From Natronosalvus rutilus (lineage in GTDB: Archaea; Halobacteriota; Halobacteria; Halobacteriales; Natrialbaceae): a stretch of 64,000 bases of DNA. Location of the stretch: contig NZ_CP100355.1 of NCBI RefSeq assembly GCF_024204665.1, positions 2,275,451 to 2,339,450 on the forward strand. Direction: 5' to 3'. The notes under the pieces were generated by a model that did not search any database, was not told the origin of the DNA, and saw only the letters and a list, made by a program, of their open reading frames with translations. Numbering within the stretch: the stretch's first letter is position 1; each line of letters starts with the position of its first letter. The position numbers and the translations under genes were made by a program. Shown here one piece after another: positions 59,276 to 64,000 of this stretch.

Positions 59276-59629
59276 ATGCCAAAGACCGCGATCATCGTTC
59301 TCGCTGGCACCGAAGCACCGTCCGACCTCGGTCGCGTCGTCAACGCCCTCCAGACCGCCAAGGAGTTCGACGACCACGGCGACGAGGTCGAACTCATTTT
59401 CGACGGCGCGGGAACCCAGTGGGTCCCCGAACTCGCCGACGAGGACCACGACTACCACGCCCTCTACGACGCCGTCGAGCAGCACGCGCAGGTGTGTTCG
59501 TACTGCGCCGACGCCTACGACGTCGACGACGAGGTCGAGGACGAACCCGTCGAGGAGGCCGCCGAGTTCGAGGGGCATCCGAGCGTCCGATCCCTCGTCG
59601 CCGACGGCTACGAAATCATCACCTACTGA
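59276..59629 (+). CDS. DsrE/DsrF-like small protein
   Basis: A 117-residue alpha/beta protein: TAIIVLAGTEAPSDLGRVVN, AKEFDDHGDEVELIFDGAGT and VCSYCADAYDVDDEVEDEPV, then SVRSLVADGYEIITY. This is the DsrE/DsrF-like fold used in sulfur relay and other small-molecule roles. The single CSYC pair could be redox active or bind metal. It lies on the plus strand inside the hut region, divergent from hutH and convergent with hutI, so it is not part of the hut mRNA. Confidence 0.8.
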   Translation: MPKTAIIVLAGTEAPSDLGRVVNALQTAKEFDDHGDEVELIFDGAGTQWVPELADEDHDYHALYDAVEQHAQVCSYCADAYDVDDEVEDEPVEEAAEFEGHPSVRSLVADGYEIITY

Positions 59630-59706
59630 GGTCGCCGCACTGGTATCACCTACTGATTCGAACGGGGAGAACCCGCCCGCCCGACCGGACTCGAGCGCAG
59701 CGACGC

Positions 59707-61044
59707 TCACGACGAACGCACCTCCTTGAGCGCCGTGCCGTTTTCCACGACGACCTGCCCTCGCTTCAGCACCGTCTCTACGGCCGTCGTGTCGAACCGA
59801 TAGGCGAGGTGGGCGTAGCGCGGCGCCTCGAGCACGAGCGCGTCGGCGGGGGCGCCGACCGCGAGGGTGCCCGTCCCGTCCGTCGCGCCGACCGCTCTGG
59901 CCGCGTTCCTGGTCGCACCCAGCAGTGCCTCTGCGGGCGTCATTCCCATCTCGACGCACGCGAGCGTCTGGACGAACTCCATGCTCCGTGAGTAGCAGTT
60001 CGGGTTGAAGTCGGTCGCGATTGCCACCGGGGCGCCGGCCTCGAGCATCGTCTCAGCGTCGGCGTAGGCCTCCCCGAGGCCGAACGCGGTGCCGGGAAGG
60101 AGGACGGGAACCGTTCCGGCCTCGACGAGCGCATCGACGTCCTCGCGGGTTGCGTAGAGCAGGTGGTCCGCGCTTGCAGTCTCGAGGTCGGCCGCGAGTT
60201 GCGTCCCGCCCAGGTGGGACAGTTCCTCGGCGTGGACCTTCGGTTCGAGGCCGTGTTCGAGACCGGCCTCGAGCACCCGTCGCGACTGGTCGACGGAGAA
60301 CGCGCCCTCTTCGCAGAAGACATCGCAGTAGCGGGCGATTCCCTGCTCGGCCACCGCGGGCAGTTGCTCGTCGACGACGGCGTCGACGTACTCGTCGGCG
60401 TCGGCGCCCTCCGGAACCGCGTGGGCGCCGAGATAGGTCGACACGAGGTCGACGGAGTGGCGCTCGTTCGCGGCGTCGATGGCCTCGAGCATTCGCAACT
60501 CGGTCTCGGTCTCGAGTCCGTAGCCGGACTTGACCTCGACGGTCGTCGACCCGTGGGCGAGCATGACGTCGAGGTGGCCGAGCAGGTTCTCGACGAGACG
60601 ATCGAGACTCGCCTCGCGCGTCGCTCGCACGGTTCGAAGAATACCGCCGCCCTGCGCGAGCAGCTCCTGGTAGCTCGTCCCCTCGAGTTTGGCCTCGAAC
60701 TCGTCGGAGCGGTCCCCGGCAAAGACCGCGTGGGTGTGTGGGTCGACGAATCCGGGAACGACCGCTCGGCCGCTCGCGTCGACGGCCGTGTCGGCGTTCT
60801 CTGGCGGGTGTTCTCGAACGATTTCGTCCGTGGGGCCGACGGCGACGACTTCGCCGTCGACGGCGACGAACGCGCCGTTCTCGATGGTTTCGAGGGTCGC
60901 TCCGTCGTCCGCGCTTCCGTTCCGGTTTCCATTTCCGTCCTGGCTCGCGGCTTCGTCCGCTGTCGGGCCGACCACCAATTCGCTCGCGCCGTAGACGACA
61001 GTGGTGTGGCCCTCGGACTCGAGAGCGCCCGTATCGCGACTCAC
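59707..61044 (-). CDS. hutI: Imidazolonepropionase
   Basis: It opens the imidazolone ring to N-formimino-glutamate. The 445-residue protein is of the amidohydrolase type: [20 protein letters not shown] with H103 and H105 as metal ligands, [60 protein letters not shown] and [16 protein letters not shown] Gly/Asn/Ser-rich low-complexity insertion (about 32-50) is between early strands. The GTG start overlaps hutG's stop in GTGA; the open frame further up overlaps hutG. Confidence 0.94.
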   Translation of the reverse strand: MSRDTGALESEGHTTVVYGASELVVGPTADEAASQDGNGNRNGSADDGATLETIENGAFVAVDGEVVAVGPTDEIVREHPPENADTAVDASGRAVVPGFVDPHTHAVFAGDRSDEFEAKLEGTSYQELLAQGGGILRTVRATREASLDRLVENLLGHLDVMLAHGSTTVEVKSGYGLETETELRMLEAIDAANERHSVDLVSTYLGAHAVPEGADADEYVDAVVDEQLPAVAEQGIARYCDVFCEEGAFSVDQSRRVLEAGLEHGLEPKVHAEELSHLGGTQLAADLETASADHLLYATREDVDALVEAGTVPVLLPGTAFGLGEAYADAETMLEAGAPVAIATDFNPNCYSRSMEFVQTLACVEMGMTPAEALLGATRNAARAVGATDGTGTLAVGAPADALVLEAPRYAHLAYRFDTTAVETVLKRGQVVVENGTALKEVRSS

Positions 61045-62012
61045 GTCGACCACCCCGCGAGCACGTGCGCGACGGCTCGAGCCGCCGCGTCGCTCGTCAT
61101 CCCACCGCGGTCGAGCGGCGGCGCACACTCGACCACCTCGAACCCGGCAACGCGCTCGTCGGCCGCGATTCGGCTGAGGAGCGCGTACAGCTCGGCCGTC
61201 GTCAGCCCGCCCGGCGTGGGCGCGCTCACGCCGGGCGCAAACGCCGCGTCGAGCACGTCGACGTCCAGGCTGAGGAAGATCCGATCGACGCCGGTCATCG
61301 CCTCGAGCGCCCGCGTCGCCCCGGTCTCGAGGTCCCAGCGAACGGTTTCTGCGGTGATGACCGTTCCGTCCTGTTCCTCGACGAACCGTGCGTACGTGCT
61401 CGAGGTTTCGAAGTGGCGCGCGCCGACGACGGCGAAGGCGTCCAGGCCGCGCTCGTGAAGCTGGTAGTAGGGCGTGCCGCTCGAGGGACCGTCGATCGGT
61501 TCGCGACAGTCGAGGTGGGCGTCGAGGCTGACGACGCCGACCGAGCCGTCAGCGAGCAAGGGCGAGACGTTCGCCACGGTCAGGGAGTTGTCGCCGCCCA
61601 GGAATACGGGGCGAGCGCCGGTTTCGTAGACGGCCTGGGCGGCCGCTTCCGCTCGGTCCTGGACGGTCGAAACGTCGGCGTCGGGAAGTTCGAGGTCGCC
61701 GAGGTCACCGATTGGGGCGACCGAGCCGTTCGCGTCTACTGACCCGCTCGTGCCTACCACCCCGCTCGATCCGATCGGGCCTGCCTCGAAGTGATGGGTC
61801 TTCACGCCGGCCATCGACTCCCGAATTGCTCGCGGCCCCTCACGCGCGCCGCGACGACCGATGACGGCGACGTCGGAGGGCTCCCCGACCAGCACGGCGC
61901 CGTACTCCTCCGCGTGCTCGAGTGCCACCGCGACGACCACGTCGCCGAACGTCTCGTCGTTGGGGTCGCTCGAGGGGCTCTCCCACTCGGCCGAACTGGT
62001 GAAGGCTGTCAC
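61041..62012 (-). CDS. hutG: Formimidoylglutamase (ureohydrolase family)
   Basis: It hydrolyses formimino-glutamate to glutamate and formamide with two manganese ions. The 323-residue protein has the ureohydrolase metal motifs: [20 protein letters not shown], where the usual GGDHS is GGDNS (N142), [13 protein letters not shown] (D164, H166, D168) and [17 protein letters not shown] (D250, D252). A Gly/Ser-rich segment near 79-105 is an unusual loop. It begins with GTG overlapping hutU's stop (GTGA), so hutU, hutG and hutI are translated as a chain. Confidence 0.92.
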   Translation of the reverse strand: MTAFTSSAEWESPSSDPNDETFGDVVVAVALEHAEEYGAVLVGEPSDVAVIGRRGAREGPRAIRESMAGVKTHHFEAGPIGSSGVVGTSGSVDANGSVAPIGDLGDLELPDADVSTVQDRAEAAAQAVYETGARPVFLGGDNSLTVANVSPLLADGSVGVVSLDAHLDCREPIDGPSSGTPYYQLHERGLDAFAVVGARHFETSSTYARFVEEQDGTVITAETVRWDLETGATRALEAMTGVDRIFLSLDVDVLDAAFAPGVSAPTPGGLTTAELYALLSRIAADERVAGFEVVECAPPLDRGGMTSDAAARAVAHVLAGWST

Positions 62013-63856
62013 CGTTCGTCACCACCCATCGGGATCGTGACGTCCGACTCGTGGGCTTCCTCGAGCGCCTCGTCGTAACCGGCGTCGGCGTGACGTACGA
62101 CGCCCATGCCGGGGTCCGTGGTGAAGACGCGGCGGGCCTTCTCGGCGGCGAGGTCGCTCCCGTCGAGGACGACGTGGTTGTTCGCGTGGAGGGCGTTCCC
62201 GATGCCGACGCCGCCGCCGTCGTGGACGCTAACGATGTCGGCACCGGCGGCGCAGTTCAGCAGGGCGTTCAGGATCGGCCAGTCGGCGACCGCGTCGGTG
62301 CCGTCGGCCATCGCCTCGGTCTCCCGGTTCGGGCTGGCGACCGACCCGGCGTCGAGGTGGTCGCGCGTGACGACGATCGGGGCCGAAATCTCGCCGTCGG
62401 CGACGAGGTCGTTGATCCGGAGGGCGAACCGGGCGCGCTCGGTGAGGCCATCCTCGTCGCGGCTGAACCCGAGCCAGCAGACGCGGGAGGGGAGCCCCTG
62501 GAACTCGACGTGTTCCTGGGCGAGGTCGATCCACCGGGCGAGGTGTTCCTTCTCGGGGAACAGTTCGCGGACCGCGTCGTCAGTGCGGTGGATGTCGGCG
62601 GGGTCGCCCGAAAGCGCTGCCCAGCGGAAGGGCCCCTTCCCCTCGCAGAACAGCGGCCTGACGTAGGCGGGGACGAAGCCAGGGAAGTCGAACGGCTGCC
62701 GGTCGCTCGAGTCGGCGCCCGAGAGGGGCCACGGTTTTTCGCTCTCGCCGCCGTCGCCCGCGCCACCACCGCCGTTCGCGCCACGTCGATAGTCCTGGAC
62801 CTGCCCTCGAATGTTGTTCCCGTACTCGAAGGCGATGGCGCCCCGCTCCTGTAACTCGAGAATGCCGTCGACGTGGCGCTCCATCGTCGCGAGGCTCTCC
62901 TCGACGTACGTCTCGGGGTCTCGCTCCCGCAGGGCGTCGGCCTCCTCGACCGAGTAGCCGGCGGGGTAGTATCCCTCGAGTTCGTCGTGGGCGCTCGTCT
63001 GGTCGGTGATCACGTCCGGGACGAAGCCGCGCTCGAGCATCGACTCGAGCATGTCGGCGGCGTTCAGGTGGACGGCGACGCTGTAGGCCTCGCCAGCCTC
63101 GGTAGCGTCCTCTGCTCGCTCGATGGCCGTCTCGAGGTCGGGCACGCACTCCTGACAGTAGCCGGTCTCGAGGCGGCGCTCGATCCGCGTTTCGTCGACG
63201 TCGGCGGCGATGCAGACGCCGTGGTTCATCGTCACGGCCAGCGGCTGGGCGCCGCCCATCCCGCCGAGACCGGCGGTGACGACGATTCGTCCCTCGAGGC
63301 CATCGCGTTCGGGGAAGTGCTGTCGGCCGAGTTCGGCCAGCGTCTCGTAGGTGCCCTGGATGATCCCCTGGGTCCCGATGTAGGCCCACGATCCGGCGGT
63401 CATCTGCCCGTACATGATCTTCCCGCGGGCCTCGAGTTCGTGGAAGTGCTCCCAGTCGTCCCACTTGCCGACCAGGTTCGAGTTCGCGATGAGCACCCGC
63501 GGGGCGCGCTCGTGGGTCGTGAACCGGCCGACGGGTTTCCCGCTCTGGACGAGTAACGTCTCGTCGTCGCCGAGGTCGCGCAACTGGTCACAGATCGAAT
63601 CGTAGGCGTCCCACGACCGGGCCGCCCGGCCAGTGCCGCCGTAGACGACGAGCGACTCAGCGTCCTCGGCTACCTCGGGGTCGAGGTTGTTGTTGAGCAT
63701 CCGGAACGCGGCCTCCTGGCGCCAGCCGCGACACTCGAGGTCGGTGCCGGTCGGCGCGCCCCGGTAGGATCGCCATTGCTCGCTCGGTTCGCCGATTCCC
63801 TCCCATTCGGTCGTCCCATCCTGGTCGCGTTCGATGTTCGAAGACGAGTCTGCCAT
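62009..63856 (-). CDS. hutU: Urocanate hydratase
   Basis: It hydrates urocanate to imidazolonepropionate using a tightly bound NAD+. The 615-residue sequence has the urocanase signature blocks [80 protein letters not shown] and, near the end, [21 protein letters not shown] Gly-rich stretch near residue 370 ([15 protein letters not shown]) is an insertion relative to the bacterial enzyme (about 555). ATG at 63856 fits; the frame is open slightly further up without an ATG. It is the promoter-proximal gene of hutUGI. Confidence 0.95.
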   Translation of the reverse strand: MADSSSNIERDQDGTTEWEGIGEPSEQWRSYRGAPTGTDLECRGWRQEAAFRMLNNNLDPEVAEDAESLVVYGGTGRAARSWDAYDSICDQLRDLGDDETLLVQSGKPVGRFTTHERAPRVLIANSNLVGKWDDWEHFHELEARGKIMYGQMTAGSWAYIGTQGIIQGTYETLAELGRQHFPERDGLEGRIVVTAGLGGMGGAQPLAVTMNHGVCIAADVDETRIERRLETGYCQECVPDLETAIERAEDATEAGEAYSVAVHLNAADMLESMLERGFVPDVITDQTSAHDELEGYYPAGYSVEEADALRERDPETYVEESLATMERHVDGILELQERGAIAFEYGNNIRGQVQDYRRGANGGGGAGDGGESEKPWPLSGADSSDRQPFDFPGFVPAYVRPLFCEGKGPFRWAALSGDPADIHRTDDAVRELFPEKEHLARWIDLAQEHVEFQGLPSRVCWLGFSRDEDGLTERARFALRINDLVADGEISAPIVVTRDHLDAGSVASPNRETEAMADGTDAVADWPILNALLNCAAGADIVSVHDGGGVGIGNALHANNHVVLDGSDLAAEKARRVFTTDPGMGVVRHADAGYDEALEEAHESDVTIPMGGDER

Positions 63857-63908
63857 ACGTACGCACACGTTCTGGGCCGGCAAGTGTTTCGAGTAGCCAC
63901 ACGCCGGG

Positions 63909-63919
63909 TATTATATATG
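63909..63919. promoter_or_regulatory. Bidirectional TATA region between hutU and the edge gene
   Basis: TATTATATATG can serve both strands. On the plus strand it is centred about 26 nt before the GTG at 63940. On the minus strand it lies about 58 nt before the hutU ATG, giving hutU a leader of about 28 nt. Confidence 0.45.
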
Positions 63920-63939
63920 TAGCCAACCTCGGGCCGTCC

Positions 63940-64000
63940 GTGCACGAAGCGACGTTCCGCCTCGCCAGCTCCGGATCGGGGGCCGAGTTCGGCTCCTATG
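63940..64000 (+). CDS. Start of a divergent gene, possibly an HTH-10 regulator, cut by the window edge
   Basis: From the GTG at 63940 twenty codons are open: HEATFRLASSGSGAEFGSY. A start such as HEATFRL resembles Bat-type HTH-10 regulators that often lie next to catabolic operons in haloarchaea. The TATA-like box at 63909-63919 is well placed. Only the first residues are visible, so the call is tentative. Confidence 0.4.
   Translation, partial: MHEATFRLASSGSGAEFGSY

Overview
The window is haloarchaeal chromosome. The DNA is GC-rich, the predicted proteins are strongly acidic, the hexamer CTCGAG is very frequent, and many genes have a TATA-like box 23-33 nt before the start codon, as expected for leaderless transcripts. 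Gene content (EtfBA-FixCX, halolysin-type Tat-exported subtilases, an archaeal S-adenosylmethionine synthase, a Bat-type HTH regulator, DacZ, a TIGR04053-like radical SAM protein with AhbC) fits class Halobacteria. The style fits the Natrialbaceae; this placement is an inference.

Layout. 0-9 kb: edge of a helicase, grpE, a two-gene 2-oxoacid:ferredoxin oxidoreductase, and the etfB-etfA-fixC-fixX electron-transfer operon. 9-17 kb: a lipoprotein, an aminotransferase, a subtilase, a UbiA-type prenyltransferase, an MFS carrier and S-adenosylmethionine synthase. 17-19.6 kb: a patch with an AT-rich core, two broken genes (one frameshift, one internal stop), a PAT-type acetyltransferase, an AT-rich lipoprotein gene and several inverted repeats. 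19.7-26.5 kb: DJ-1/PfpI protein, CYTH phosphatase/cyclase, FKBP isomerase, histidine kinase, a RecA-fold protein without a P-loop, diadenylate cyclase next to an MscS-like channel, and a YdjM-type membrane protein. 26.6-36.6 kb: an HTH regulator, gcvT-gcvH, a halolysin, NYN and TatD proteins, DUF2150, a large pilin-like surface protein and HMG-CoA synthase. 36.8-43.5 kb: gcvPA-gcvPB, then a divergent radical SAM locus that looks like the end of the siroheme-dependent heme pathway, with a small partner protein and a Cys-containing HTH regulator. 43.5-55 kb: PEP carboxykinase, an EthD/TPP-enzyme pair, MOSC protein, epimerase, a large actin-fold/coiled-coil/tail-anchored protein, acetyl-CoA synthetase and small proteins. 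55-64 kb: a Bat-type regulator and the histidine-utilisation genes hutUGI and hutH, with the first codons of a divergent gene at the right edge.

How the genes work together. Central carbon and amino-acid catabolism dominates. Histidine goes to glutamate (hutHUIG). Glycine cleavage is complete but split over two loci about 8 kb apart (gcvTH and gcvPAB). Acetate is activated by acs, 2-oxoacids are oxidised with ferredoxin, and pckA gives the gluconeogenic exit. EtfBA-FixCX would feed electrons to the quinone pool. Genes inside operons often overlap by four bases (ATGA or GTGA). No rRNA, tRNA, CRISPR array or complete insertion sequence was recognised.

Most unusual items: the actin-like membrane-anchored coiled-coil protein (49781-52405), the small protein next to two radical SAM enzymes (41776-42117), the two abutting inverted repeats in the pckA/EthD divergent promoter, a 20-bp-period tandem array between convergent genes, and the gene-decay patch at 17-19.6 kb.
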